Positions 41,627-51,032 of a DNA stretch of 51,761 bases are shown here, piece by piece. This stretch comes from Hahella sp. HN01. GTDB taxonomy: Bacteria > Pseudomonadota > Gammaproteobacteria > Pseudomonadales > Oleiphilaceae. Every line of letters begins with the position of its first letter. Position 1 is the stretch's first letter. The notes under the pieces are model-generated. The model did no database searches, was not told the DNA's origin, and saw only the letters and a list, made by a program, of their open reading frames with translations. Both the position numbers and the translations under genes were made by a program. The stretch covers positions 1 to 51,761 of the forward strand of contig NZ_JAHMIN010000030.1 of NCBI RefSeq assembly GCF_018986435.1, written 5' to 3'.

Positions 41627-43147
41627 ATGTCACGCACATTTGAGCGTCAAGACGCCCCTTTCCCTTCCGATCGTTCTACTTCCGACCATTCCGATATACC
41701 TGCTCCCCCCTTACACACGCCGTTTATGCGCCGTCACATTCGCGCAGCGGCGGATCACCTGCGCAATGACTCCGAGCAATTGCGACAATGTTCTCCCGAA
41801 CAGCAGCTGTATCATCACTATATCGACGCCGGCGAGCCTCATGGCCCGCCGCTGTATGCAGTAAAAGGCGAACACTGGAACGGGGTCTGCCCGGGATTTC
41901 TGGATTTTATCAATCAGTTCACCTTTCGCCCTGAAGATATGGGGTACGCGGAGTGTGGTTACGGCATTCAGCGTCATCGCGACTTCCTGCATCGCCTGAT
42001 TCTCGCCGAGCATGATCTGCATTCGCTGCTGCAAGGCTTCGCCGGCCGTATTGACGTTGGCTGTCTGGCGATGACGACGCGCATGGCCATGTACGATCTG
42101 GCGAAAGTCGCATATCGGCAATTTAAGGCTCGCTGGCCTGAAGCCGCGCCAGTAGCGCTGGTTCCCACACCCAGCTGGGACTATCGAGGGATTTTCAAAG
42201 ATGTGGGCTTTGAAGTGGTCTATCTGCCCATCCGGCCGCAACATGGCTGGCGGCCCAATTTATCGGAATGGAAAGACATTATCGGCGACCTGCGCGGACT
42301 GCAAAGCCGACGCATTGCGCTCGCCGTCAGCAACCCGCAGCATAATCCCACCGGCATGCAGTGGCCGACGGAAGTGACGGAGCACCTGTTACAGGTTTGC
42401 GCCGAGGAGTCCGCTTATTTGCTCCTGGATGACGCCTACTTCAATGTGCACGACCCCAGAACGCCAATAGTGAACCACCTGAAGGCGCTCTTGCAGGCTT
42501 TTGATCAACATGGCGGAGACAACGCGCTGGTTCGCTCCGGCATGTTTGAACGCTGGGTCTCCACGCGCCCCTTCGGCAAGCAATTCAGTTGCAACACCAT
42601 GGGCGTGGCGGCGATCACGACATCTCCCCTGCTGTTGCGTCAGCTAGCGCGAGAATCCTGGATCAACCGCTATCACTGCAATACCCACAACGCGGAAGTC
42701 ATGTGCGCCTGGCTGGCCACCCAAGACGCCGCGGACTGGACGGTAGAAACCGGGCTGCAGTACGCACGACAGAAAGAACATGTGAAACAGTTTCTGGTGA
42801 CGCACCTGGGTTGGCCGCAAGACGAAGTCTGCATCGGCCCCTCCACGTCTTACATGATTTTCGCCGTGCCCGAGGTCTACCAGAAAGAACCCGCCGGCAT
42901 TGATCACTTCCGCGACGACCTGTTCTACGCTACCGGCACGATGTTATGCGCGTCGCTGTTCAATCAACAGGCCCCGGCCCCCTATGTGCGGCTTCACCTG
43001 GGAAGTCATCCCGATATCATTGATGAGATTTTGAGGCGCTGGAGCACAGGCGGATTGCACTATCGACAGAAAGGCCCATTTGCAGGCCAGGAAGCGTTAA
43101 AGGCACCGCTGCCTCAGCAGCGGTTTCGAACGCAGGCTGAAAGCTGA
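41627..43147 (+). CDS. PLP-dependent class I/II aminotransferase-like enzyme
   Basis: This 506-residue fold-type I PLP enzyme has SNPQHNPTGMQ for cofactor contacts, LLLDDAYFNVHD with the pyridine-binding Asp, and STRPFGKQFSCNTMG with the Schiff-base lysine. An additional N-terminal region of about 90 residues and a C-terminal tail make it longer than typical transaminases. GGAGG lies six bases before the ATG. It is divergent from the short ThrRS gene and its attenuator, so control by threonine is possible but unproven. The substrate is unknown; amino-acid-tailoring PLP enzymes of antibiotic pathways are distant relatives. Confidence 0.78.
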   Translation: MSRTFERQDAPFPSDRSTSDHSDIPAPPLHTPFMRRHIRAAADHLRNDSEQLRQCSPEQQLYHHYIDAGEPHGPPLYAVKGEHWNGVCPGFLDFINQFTFRPEDMGYAECGYGIQRHRDFLHRLILAEHDLHSLLQGFAGRIDVGCLAMTTRMAMYDLAKVAYRQFKARWPEAAPVALVPTPSWDYRGIFKDVGFEVVYLPIRPQHGWRPNLSEWKDIIGDLRGLQSRRIALAVSNPQHNPTGMQWPTEVTEHLLQVCAEESAYLLLDDAYFNVHDPRTPIVNHLKALLQAFDQHGGDNALVRSGMFERWVSTRPFGKQFSCNTMGVAAITTSPLLLRQLARESWINRYHCNTHNAEVMCAWLATQDAADWTVETGLQYARQKEHVKQFLVTHLGWPQDEVCIGPSTSYMIFAVPEVYQKEPAGIDHFRDDLFYATGTMLCASLFNQQAPAPYVRLHLGSHPDIIDEILRRWSTGGLHYRQKGPFAGQEALKAPLPQQRFRTQAES

Positions 43148-43150
43148 GCG

Positions 43151-44146
43151 TTAATCTTCCCGTTGCGGCAGGCCTTTAAGCACCGCGGCGGGAAGAAATC
43201 GCCGCGGCGCCGGAATAGCCTGATCCACCGGGATACCGGCGCCGCGGCATTCAAAGTCCGGCGCGTAGGCGTAATAGTGGGTGGTCAAATGCAAACGGCT
43301 GCCATCGTTCAGCATGAATTCCTGCTGGGACCAGCATTTGCCGTAGGAAGGCGCCCCCGCAATGGGAACGTCCATATGCGTCTTCAGCGCGCCCGCCATC
43401 ACTTCGCATGCGCTGGCGGTGAGTTCGCTTTGCAGAATGACGCCTGGAGCCGCCGGGTGGTTTGCGGTTTTCTGGCTGTAATACTCATACTTTTCCCCGC
43501 TGGCGGCGATCAACTCCGCGATTTTCTTGTCTTCGGGCAGCCAATCGGAAAGTATGTCGATGGTTTCGTATAAGTCGCCGCCCTGACAGTAACGCAGATC
43601 CAGGGTATACCCTTCTTTCAACCTTACGCTGAGACGATTGAGGGTGGCGCGGGTTGAGCGGGCGTCAATACGGAATAAGGTCAGCGTTTGTTGCTTCGCG
43701 TCGACGATCATATCCGGCGCATTGAAGGGCTCTAAACGCACCTGATGGGACCAGCTTTCTGACTGGTCAGGCCAACGGCCTTCGACAAGAACGATTTCAC
43801 TGTCAGGACTGATTTTACTGGGATTTAGCCAAATGAAAGGACGGTTGACTCCCGCTTGCTCCAATCCGCAGTCCGGCAGCGGGTATATCAAGCGCTGACG
43901 ACCTAGCGCGAATTCCACTCCGCCCAGTCCGCGCCGCGCGCGCTCGGGGGGAATCACCAGACCATAGGGGTCCAGCAATGGCAGCAGTCGCGCCAAATCC
44001 TTGCGCTCCTGCAATAGCAGCGCCTTGGCGGCATCGCTCGCATACCAGTTTTCATTGACGATAGTGTCGAGAGAAGCGGCCGCCGCAGAAGCGCAGGCGG
44101 CCGCCAATAACAGGCATGGAAGCGCAGAGCGTCTTCCCGGGATCAT
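43151..44146 (-). CDS. Periplasmic S41 (C-terminal-processing-like) peptidase
   Basis: This 331-residue protein has a signal peptide (cleaved near AAAASL) and a PDZ-like segment (about 73-145, with PDCGLEQAGV). A TSPc domain follows: LDLRYCQGG, then SELTASACEVMAGALK with the nucleophile Ser245, and PSYGKCWSQQ with Lys270 and Gln274. The spacing Ser+25 and Lys+4 matches the Ser-Lys-Gln triad of CtpB, so the site appears intact. The substrate is unknown. It overlaps the lipoprotein gene upstream by four bases and probably belongs to the kinase-linked operon. Confidence 0.78.
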   Translation of the reverse strand: MIPGRRSALPCLLLAAACASAAAASLDTIVNENWYASDAAKALLLQERKDLARLLPLLDPYGLVIPPERARRGLGGVEFALGRQRLIYPLPDCGLEQAGVNRPFIWLNPSKISPDSEIVLVEGRWPDQSESWSHQVRLEPFNAPDMIVDAKQQTLTLFRIDARSTRATLNRLSVRLKEGYTLDLRYCQGGDLYETIDILSDWLPEDKKIAELIAASGEKYEYYSQKTANHPAAPGVILQSELTASACEVMAGALKTHMDVPIAGAPSYGKCWSQQEFMLNDGSRLHLTTHYYAYAPDFECRGAGIPVDQAIPAPRRFLPAAVLKGLPQRED

Positions 44147-44694
44147 TGCAATTGAAGGTCCGCGCGTTCCTGCAGCAACTGATATTCATCCAGCAGACTG
44201 TCGCGCTGATTTTCCAGCGAGGCCATGTCGGCCGCCGACATGACTTCACTGCCGACTTCGGCGCGCCCGAGCTTAACCTTCAGGTTATTCATGGCGTACT
44301 CCAGTTCGGCGACTTTATCCTGCAGTTCCTGCTTGCTGGATTCCTGCGCGCCCACTTTTTGCTTGAGCGCGGACAGGTTATTGGAAGCCTTGTCCAATTG
44401 CTTTCTCAGCTTGTTCAACTCTGCGCGCTGAATCTTGAGCGCCGCCGTGCGCTCGGCTTTGGTCATTTCCAGCTCGCGGTTGCCGGCTTCGACTTCCGCA
44501 GTCTCTGCGTTAACCTCGCCCAGCTCACGCTCTTTGCCGACCTTACGCGCTTCGTAATCGCCGCCGTACACCCCATACAGGCCTTCAAAAAAGCCGCCTT
44601 TGCGGGGGTTGTTGTCCGTATTCGGCTGATGCGCGCATCCTCCCAGCAGGAAGGATGCGGCGATCAGGCCGGCAGACAGAGTTCGCAGAGTCAT
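44143..44694 (-). CDS. Coiled-coil lipoprotein
   Basis: This 183-residue protein has a lipoprotein signal ending in LLGGC (residue 20) and a long heptad-rich helix (about 52-180) with stretches such as LNKLRKQLDKASNNLSALKQ. It probably projects from a membrane as a coiled coil. No family is recognised. Its stop overlaps the start of the S41 peptidase gene as ATGA, indicating co-translation, and it follows another lipoprotein gene by 27 bases. Confidence 0.72.
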   Translation of the reverse strand: MTLRTLSAGLIAASFLLGGCAHQPNTDNNPRKGGFFEGLYGVYGGDYEARKVGKERELGEVNAETAEVEAGNRELEMTKAERTAALKIQRAELNKLRKQLDKASNNLSALKQKVGAQESSKQELQDKVAELEYAMNNLKVKLGRAEVGSEVMSAADMASLENQRDSLLDEYQLLQERADLQLQ

Positions 44695-44721
44695 AGGCGC
44701 TTCTCCTTGTCCGGCCTGAGA

Positions 44722-45426
44722 TTAGATCAGGTTCTGCTGGATAGCCGCCAGCTGCTCTTCCTGCACGCGCATGGAGCGGATAGCGTCAGTCAGTGCGACG
44801 ATTTCTTTCTGCAGCGCGTCTTTTTCAGGCGTCGGCGCAGGGTTTTCAGCCAGCATGGCGTCGAACTTGGTCACCAGGTGCTGATGGTAGTCTTCCAACA
44901 CTTCGATCTGGCCGGCGTTTTCTGCGGAGACTTTTTGCAGACGCTCATTCTGCTTGGCGTACACCAGCTTTTTGTTCTGGTTGGACACTTTGGTCTTTTT
45001 GACTTGAGCGATTTCTTTTTCGATGGACTCGATTTCTTTCTGCAGATTGTTTCTGGTGTCCAGTGCGTACTCGCGCTGTGCGGTGGACTTGGCGATCATC
45101 ACGTCCAGAGTATCTTCCTGGGAGATGGCTTCTTCACGCTGATCCTGCACGTGGCTGCCCAGCAGACCGCCCAATAGACCACCCGCCGCTGCGCCGACCA
45201 GTGCGCCGCGTCCGCGTTTGTCCTTATCCACCAGAGCGCCAGTCACTGCGCCCAAAGCCGCGCCGGTCACCGCGCCTTCAGTCACGGTTTGGGTGCGCTG
45301 GTCGCTGGTGGATTGAGCGGTTTGCTGATCTGCTTTCTGGTCCGCATTCTGCGGCTTGGCGTTTTGTTGCTGGCAACCGGTAGTAGCCAGTGCGCCTGCG
45401 AGGATAAGGAGGCTTAATTTCTTCAT
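44722..45426 (-). CDS. Glycine-zipper lipoprotein
   Basis: This 234-residue protein has a lipobox ATTGC (residue 18), a Gln/Asn/Thr-rich linker, then a glycine-zipper segment (AVTGAALGAVTGALV; ALVGAAAGGLLGGLLG; about 52-90), likely membrane-inserting, and a coiled-coil rest. Such OmpA-related or SlyB-like glycine-zipper proteins sit in the outer membrane. It is between the kinase gene (26 bases upstream) and the coiled-coil lipoprotein gene, on the same strand. Confidence 0.75.
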   Translation of the reverse strand: MKKLSLLILAGALATTGCQQQNAKPQNADQKADQQTAQSTSDQRTQTVTEGAVTGAALGAVTGALVDKDKRGRGALVGAAAGGLLGGLLGSHVQDQREEAISQEDTLDVMIAKSTAQREYALDTRNNLQKEIESIEKEIAQVKKTKVSNQNKKLVYAKQNERLQKVSAENAGQIEVLEDYHQHLVTKFDAMLAENPAPTPEKDALQKEIVALTDAIRSMRVQEEQLAAIQQNLI

Positions 45427-45452
45427 CGTTACTAATCCTTATAGCTAGTCGT

Positions 45453-48398
45453 TTAATTCAAGATTGCGTTCAATTGATCTTTCAATTCGTCGTCTCCAGC
45501 CTCAGCAGTGGAAATGCATTGGCCGAGATGATCCAGCAGCAGGCGGGTAACAGGCTGATCGGATAGATTTGCGGTTGTCACTCCGTTGTCCTTTAAATGA
45601 CGGGTAAACTTCTCTGCGCTCAGATTCTGATCGCATGCGTTCGCCAAAGCTGTTTTGTATTCCCCTAAACTCTGCGCCGCCTGATCCTGCGCAACATTGA
45701 GCTGCGCACGCGTCTTCTGAACATCCTGCTCGTAACGGCTACCAAAACGCTCTCGTAAATCTTCGTTCACTTTGAGGCGTTTTTGCAGAGTAAATGTATT
45801 GCTTTCGGCCTTCACCCAACTACTGTAATGCTGATAGAGGAACAGACTGAGGCTGGGACTGAGGTCCTGCGTCACTGTTCCATTGGCGGGCGCCGGGCCG
45901 CCAAGGCCGGTTATTGTAGCGATTGGAGAAGGAATTAGCACTATTACGGCTAAAATTCCCCCAGCCGAGCCTAACCCGGCCACTCTCGCCAGACGTTGTC
46001 CGAAACGTCCGTCCGGCGCTTTGGCGAACACCTGCCGAATGCCGATGCCCGCCACGAAGCCGCCCAACGCCAGGGTAATAAGATACTGCATGGGTCCGGC
46101 AAGATTTGTCCCCAGCCGTTTGATGGAGGACAACATATCTCCCACCGAAGAGAGATCCACGGGAGATCCTTCCACCAGGGCCAGCCCGCACACCAATGCG
46201 CTCAAACTCAGCCCGTGCAGCAACAGATATTTCGGGCGGAACGGAATGCAGCCCAGCAGTACGCTGAACATCAGGCCGAACACCAGCCCTTTTTCCGCCT
46301 GCAGGTAGGAGGCGTGATTGCGTAAGGTGAACAGGATGAAGCCGGTGGACATGGCGGCCCACAGCGAGCCGAAAATAACACGTTCAATCAATGCGCGCTT
46401 GTAGCGACGCTTCTCTTCCCGCTCGTCCGCCAGTTGCGCTTCCGCCATCGGCAGCAGATCAAGGATGAATCTGGCCTCGGCGATACTGGTCGGCTCCGCC
46501 CGATAGATACGTCCGAACCACTTGACCTGAGAGGCCTCCCGGAAACGCTCAATGGAAACCTGCGCCATAATCTCGGCGGGAGACTGGTGCTTGAGTATCG
46601 CCTCCAGCACATGGGCCATGAAGGCCATGCCGGGCATTTTTTCGAACGCGCCAGGCTGGGTGAAAGACCCCATTTCGGCGAACTTCAGCGGGATATTCAA
46701 CAGCGGATTGGCTTCCACTCTCGGCATCAGCGTCTCGGTTCCGCTCTGCTGCCGCAGTCCCTTCAGAGACGTCAGATAAGCGATAACTTCCCGCTGCCAA
46801 TTGTGGGCGTACTGGCGCAGGGTGACGTCTCGTTGCGTCTTGCCCGCCTGCTCCAATAAATTGTGACGATAGGCCCCGGTCAGGGTTTCCAGGTTGCTGC
46901 GGGTCAGGTTCTTGGCGCCTTGCCCGAGAAACGCCTGCAGTCCTTCCCGGGTCAGCTCCAGTTCTTTAAATTTGGCCTTGAGACTGGGATTCAGATAACT
47001 GATGAACTTGAACAGACGCAGGTTGGGATCGCTGCTTTCCTGGGCGAAGTGACGCACCCGTTGCGCCGCCTCCAGGTTATCCTGTGAGGAAAACCAGTTT
47101 TCCAACTGCTTGGCCAACACCTTGTCCACCAGAGGGTTAACGTCCCACTCCGATTGTAGCGCCTTGCCGACTTCCTCCAACGTCATGCAATCATGCAGAC
47201 CAATTCGGAAAGCCCCTTCCGGCACCTTGCCGCGTGCGGACACACGCCGCGCCTTTACCGGCTCCAGGTCCCGATACACAGGAATGTCGTTGTCGCCAGC
47301 CAGCCAGCGGCCAATTTGCTCCGTTCCCCAACGCAGCTCATTGTTACGAGTCAGCAGGCCTGCGCATAACAGACGCCAGCGCACGTCGGCGACGCCGCTC
47401 ACATCGATGTCATGCAGGATCTTATAGTCCACCACCGTTTCGTGGTCGATTTGCTCGAAAACGCCCTTGCCGCGCAAACACTCCATGATGATCATGCCCA
47501 CCGACCACCAGTCCAGAGCGGCGGATTTGAGACCCGTGCTGGCCTCCGGCGCCGCATAGCGCTCGGTGCGGGAGATCGTGGTGCGGTTGCTTTCGGTATT
47601 CATCATGGAGGAAATACCAAAGTCCACCAGACAGATATCCAAAGGCGAGGTGGTGCGCAGCAGGATGTTGTCAGGTTTTAAATCCCGGTGGACGATGGAG
47701 TGTTCATGCAGACGGGTCAGTGCGTCATGCAATTGCGCCAGCAACTTGTGCACCATGGTCAGCGACATGGGGCCGCTGAGAGATTTCAGGTAGGTTTTTA
47801 AGGTTCCGGCCTGTACAAATTCCATCACTTCGAAGAAGCGATGGGTGCTCATACAAAACTGAGCTTCTATCAGGTTAACAATATGGTGCTTGCCCTGATT
47901 CCCCAACAGATAACGCACCACTTCGTCCTTGGGGCGCATATTCGGGTTGTACAATTTAAGAATGCAGTCTTCGCCGTTGTCGTGACGGGTGACTATGCCG
48001 ACGGTGGCTTCCGCGCCGATGGTGGTCAGCCATTCCACCAGATCATAATTCTGCAGAATCGCCGGAGGGATCACCCCCCAGGTGGAAGCTTTACCGGTGG
48101 CGGTATTGTCTGTGCGTCGCGAGGTGTTTGACGACACCGCCGTCGCGGGCTGCGGCACCACTTTGGTTTCCGGGGCCGCTTCAGGCTGCGGTTCGGTCCG
48201 CTCCTGGGGCTCCGTGCGCAATTGCGGCTCGGTGGGCTCATCCTCCTGCGCAGCGTCTTCCTCGGCGGATCGCGCCTGCGCCAGTTGAGTCGGCTCCATC
48301 CCCGGCGCTACTACCGTCGGTTCACAGTCCTGTTGCGGTTGAGTGGGATCCACCACTTCGTCCAAGCTATCCTGTGAAGGGCGAGAATCCTCAGTCAC
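45453..48398 (-). CDS. Membrane Ser/Thr protein kinase
   Basis: This 981-residue protein starts at a GTG with GGAG upstream. An acidic Pro/Gln/Glu-rich N-terminus (1-100) carries TEPQ-type repeats. The kinase domain (about 120-380) has Lys148 in CILKLY, Asp239 in HRDLKPDN, DFG at 259-261 and APE at 283-285, so all catalytic residues are present. A helical middle region follows, then about five membrane helices (673-692, 703-720, 724-743, 770-788, 806-824) and a C-terminal soluble helical domain. It is probably paired with the PP2C phosphatase upstream and with the MoxR system divergent from that. Confidence 0.88.
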   Translation of the reverse strand: MTEDSRPSQDSLDEVVDPTQPQQDCEPTVVAPGMEPTQLAQARSAEEDAAQEDEPTEPQLRTEPQERTEPQPEAAPETKVVPQPATAVSSNTSRRTDNTATGKASTWGVIPPAILQNYDLVEWLTTIGAEATVGIVTRHDNGEDCILKLYNPNMRPKDEVVRYLLGNQGKHHIVNLIEAQFCMSTHRFFEVMEFVQAGTLKTYLKSLSGPMSLTMVHKLLAQLHDALTRLHEHSIVHRDLKPDNILLRTTSPLDICLVDFGISSMMNTESNRTTISRTERYAAPEASTGLKSAALDWWSVGMIIMECLRGKGVFEQIDHETVVDYKILHDIDVSGVADVRWRLLCAGLLTRNNELRWGTEQIGRWLAGDNDIPVYRDLEPVKARRVSARGKVPEGAFRIGLHDCMTLEEVGKALQSEWDVNPLVDKVLAKQLENWFSSQDNLEAAQRVRHFAQESSDPNLRLFKFISYLNPSLKAKFKELELTREGLQAFLGQGAKNLTRSNLETLTGAYRHNLLEQAGKTQRDVTLRQYAHNWQREVIAYLTSLKGLRQQSGTETLMPRVEANPLLNIPLKFAEMGSFTQPGAFEKMPGMAFMAHVLEAILKHQSPAEIMAQVSIERFREASQVKWFGRIYRAEPTSIAEARFILDLLPMAEAQLADEREEKRRYKRALIERVIFGSLWAAMSTGFILFTLRNHASYLQAEKGLVFGLMFSVLLGCIPFRPKYLLLHGLSLSALVCGLALVEGSPVDLSSVGDMLSSIKRLGTNLAGPMQYLITLALGGFVAGIGIRQVFAKAPDGRFGQRLARVAGLGSAGGILAVIVLIPSPIATITGLGGPAPANGTVTQDLSPSLSLFLYQHYSSWVKAESNTFTLQKRLKVNEDLRERFGSRYEQDVQKTRAQLNVAQDQAAQSLGEYKTALANACDQNLSAEKFTRHLKDNGVTTANLSDQPVTRLLLDHLGQCISTAEAGDDELKDQLNAILN

Positions 48399-48532
48399 TG
48401 CACCACTCCGTCAGACCTCTGAGTAAAACGTACGTCAACGGCCGCTGTTTAAGCGCAAGCCGCATGAACACCAAAACACAATCCCGGGCATGACGACATG
48501 GCGTCTCCCGGGACAGGTCGCACACACCGGAT

Positions 48533-49282
48533 TCAATCATCCAGTCTTTCTATAAGAATAAACGAAAAATTGTCATGCGCTCCGCCAGCTTTGATACGAG
48601 CGCTCAGCCAGTCGCCAACCTGCTCTGTGTCGCCGGACATCATGTTGGCCTCAAATTCAGAGGCGGAGATGATATCCGTCACCCCGTCGGTGCAGATCAG
48701 TAATCTGTCAGTGACGCCGAATCGAATCGGGCGGTAGTGGGCGAAGGGAGCATTGTTAACCGGCTCTACTCCCAGGGCGGCGATCAGTTTGTGACCGTCC
48801 AGCCCGGTTAATTCAGGTGGGTCATCATCGTCGTATCCGAACACATCGTCAATACTGACCTGACGTAAGTACCCGAATTGCCAATGATAAATGCGCGAAT
48901 CTCCAATATTGAACGCATGCAGCGCGCCCTCTTGCTCGTAGACGCCCGCCAGAGTGGCGCCCAGTCCGTGGGTCTCGGGACGATTATGCATCAGCTCCGC
49001 CAGACGGGACTGACATCGGTCCAGTACGCTTTGTAAATCCGGCGCAGCGCTGAGATTGCACGCCGCCAGAGTGGAGCACAGCGTATAGCTGGCTAACGCG
49101 CCGCAGGCATGACCGCCAAGACCGTCCGACACGGCCCAGCTTTCCGCTCCTGCGGTTTCAAAATACCGGGTGACGGGCTCCGGCATAGATTGATTAATAA
49201 CCTGACCGCAGATCAGCACAGTGTCTTCATTGTGCTCTCGTTGCAGTCCGGTATTGGTTTGAAACGTTACCTTTAATTTCAC
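48533..49282 (-). CDS. PP2C-type protein phosphatase
   Basis: The protein has 249 residues from a GTG start. All metal-binding motifs are present: REHNEDTVL, AVSDGLGGHACG, FNIGDSRIYHW, ICTDGVTDI and HDNFSFILI at the end. This is a soluble single-domain Stp-like phosphatase that should reverse the action of the neighbouring kinase. The two genes lie head to tail with 134 bases between. It is divergent from the MoxR operon. Confidence 0.9.
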   Translation of the reverse strand: MKLKVTFQTNTGLQREHNEDTVLICGQVINQSMPEPVTRYFETAGAESWAVSDGLGGHACGALASYTLCSTLAACNLSAAPDLQSVLDRCQSRLAELMHNRPETHGLGATLAGVYEQEGALHAFNIGDSRIYHWQFGYLRQVSIDDVFGYDDDDPPELTGLDGHKLIAALGVEPVNNAPFAHYRPIRFGVTDRLLICTDGVTDIISASEFEANMMSGDTEQVGDWLSARIKAGGAHDNFSFILIERLDD

Positions 49283-49482
49283 TCTTTGCGATCCCTGACT
49301 TTACTATCGAACCCTTATGCGCCCTGTCGTATTATCGTTTGACTTCACCGACGCGCCGGCTATCATTTTGTGGCGGGCCGCTGCGCGCCCTATTTGTTAC
49401 AAACTCTCGTTTTCACAACGAGTTGCGCGGCCACCCCGTTATTCTTCAGAAGCCCCTCCACATTGGCAAGCAACTTATTACT

Positions 49483-50616
49483 ATGGAAGTATCAAACACC
49501 CTCTCGGCAGTGCGCCAAGCCGTAAAAGAAGCCACCCAAGGGCTGGTTGAGCGCGAAACGATCGTTGACCTCATTCTTCTTTCCGCCGTGGCGCGGGAGC
49601 ACCTGCTGATAATCGGTCCTCCCGGCACCGCCAAGAGCGCCGCCGTACGCCGGATTTCCCAGGCGCTGGGAGGAAAATACTTTGAATATCTGCTGGGACG
49701 CTTCACCGAACCCAGTGAAATTTTCGGGCCTGTAGATATTCGTAAACTGTCCGAAGGCGTCGTGGAAACCGCCACTGACGGCATGTTGCCGGAAGCGGAA
49801 ATTGCGTTCCTGGATGAGGTCTTCCTCGGATCGACGGCAATTCTAAACACCTTGCTTGGGGTTCTCAACGAGAGACGCTTCAAGCGTGGGCATACGCAAA
49901 TAGATTGTCCGCTGCGTATCTGCGTGGCCGCCTCTAACCACTTACCGGAAGATGAAACGCTCGCTGCTTTCGCCGACCGTTTCCTGGTGCATTGTTTTGT
50001 GGAGCCCGTGGCGGATGCGCAGCTGGAAGAGTTGCTACGCCAGGGCTGGTGGGCGGCGACCCATCCTCCGGTCAAGAGTTGCGAAATAAAGCTACTGGAT
50101 ACTCTGGCCGAACAGGCGCGGCAGGCGGACATGTCCCTGGTTCAACCTTTGTTGGCGAAGTGCGTGCGCCTGTTGCGCAAGGAAGGCATTCAATTGTCTG
50201 ACCGCAGAGTGGTCAAAGCCCAAGGTCTGATCAGCGCCGCCGCCACGCTGGCGGGTCGAAGCCAGCCCACTGAAGCAGACCTGTGGCCGTTGCTGTACGC
50301 CGTCCCGACCCGGGAGAATCAGGAAAGCGCCCGCGAAATTCTTAGCGACGCCTTGCGCCATTGTGAAAATGACGCTCTGTCCGCCGCCGCGGAGGCCGCC
50401 GCCAACAGCCCAGCCGCTCGCGCCGCGCGATTGGCGGAGAAAGCGGAGGCATTGTTACAGGAAGAAGCCTCTCATGAACGCCGTAGTCGCTTCGAAGCAC
50501 TGGGGCGGGAAATCGACGCAGGCTTTGCGCCGGACGCCCTGCCCGAGCGCCTCTCCAATCTGCGCCAACGTCTGCAGGAAGCGTTGACTCAGCATGAGGC
50601 GCCGCAGGGAGAATGA
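49483..50616 (+). CDS. MoxR-type AAA+ ATPase of a ternary system
   Basis: The protein has 377 residues from the ATG at 49483; the frame is open 48 codons upstream but that part is not MoxR-like. Walker A is GPPGTAKS (45-52), Walker B AFLDE (108-112), and sensor 1 lies in ICVAASNHLPE. RFTEPSEIFGP is a typical MoxR/RavA pre-Walker-B loop. The last 90 residues form a charged helix. The ATPase likely remodels or activates the vWA protein encoded two genes on. The stop overlaps the next start as ATGA. Confidence 0.88.
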   Translation: MEVSNTLSAVRQAVKEATQGLVERETIVDLILLSAVAREHLLIIGPPGTAKSAAVRRISQALGGKYFEYLLGRFTEPSEIFGPVDIRKLSEGVVETATDGMLPEAEIAFLDEVFLGSTAILNTLLGVLNERRFKRGHTQIDCPLRICVAASNHLPEDETLAAFADRFLVHCFVEPVADAQLEELLRQGWWAATHPPVKSCEIKLLDTLAEQARQADMSLVQPLLAKCVRLLRKEGIQLSDRRVVKAQGLISAAATLAGRSQPTEADLWPLLYAVPTRENQESAREILSDALRHCENDALSAAAEAAANSPAARAARLAEKAEALLQEEASHERRSRFEALGREIDAGFAPDALPERLSNLRQRLQEALTQHEAPQGE

Positions 50617-51032
50617 TTGAGATCGAGTGGAGGCGAAGCGAGCAGCCAATGCAACCTGGCGGGTTGCTTGCGCGCGAAGAACACAGAGCCGACTGTCTGC
50701 GCGCACTCCTGCAACTGGAGCCGGCGCGCCAGGCGGCGCTAATGGGTGTCGCCGCCGCGTCCTGCCTCGTTATTCTTGGCGAAGAGTCAGACCTACCCTG
50801 GATTCCAGGCGTTATTTATCTTGGTCGCGCCCCATCCAGCCCTAACCTGTGGTGGCCGACTTACTTACAGCCGATGACGCCCCCGGATCTTTTACAACAA
50901 GCCGTGCGTCGTCACGCCGGTTCTGGCGATTTCGCCATTGATCCAGAGCACAAGACGTTGATTCCCCTGCGGGAAGCCTTGCCACTGGACGCGCACACTA
51001 TTCAGGACGTATTGAAACGCCATGCGACTTAA
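50613..51032 (+). CDS. bpX5-domain protein of a MoxR-vWA-beta-propeller ternary system
   Basis: This 139-residue protein matches from memory the bpX5 domain, found only with MoxR and vWA genes: WRRSEQP at the start, CLVILGEESDLPWIPGVIYL in the centre (LPW-x-x-G-x-x-YLGR) and LWWPTYLQPMTPPDLLQQAV. Its function is unknown, but context places it as an adaptor of the ATPase/vWA pair. It is translationally coupled on both sides (ATGA before, 11-base overlap after). Confidence 0.8.
   Translation: MIEIEWRRSEQPMQPGGLLAREEHRADCLRALLQLEPARQAALMGVAAASCLVILGEESDLPWIPGVIYLGRAPSSPNLWWPTYLQPMTPPDLLQQAVRRHAGSGDFAIDPEHKTLIPLREALPLDAHTIQDVLKRHAT

Noticed and set aside
49339-49482. N-terminal extension of the MoxR ATPase
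   Set aside because: The extra 48 residues have no MoxR similarity; the ATG at 49483 gives the family's usual beginning.
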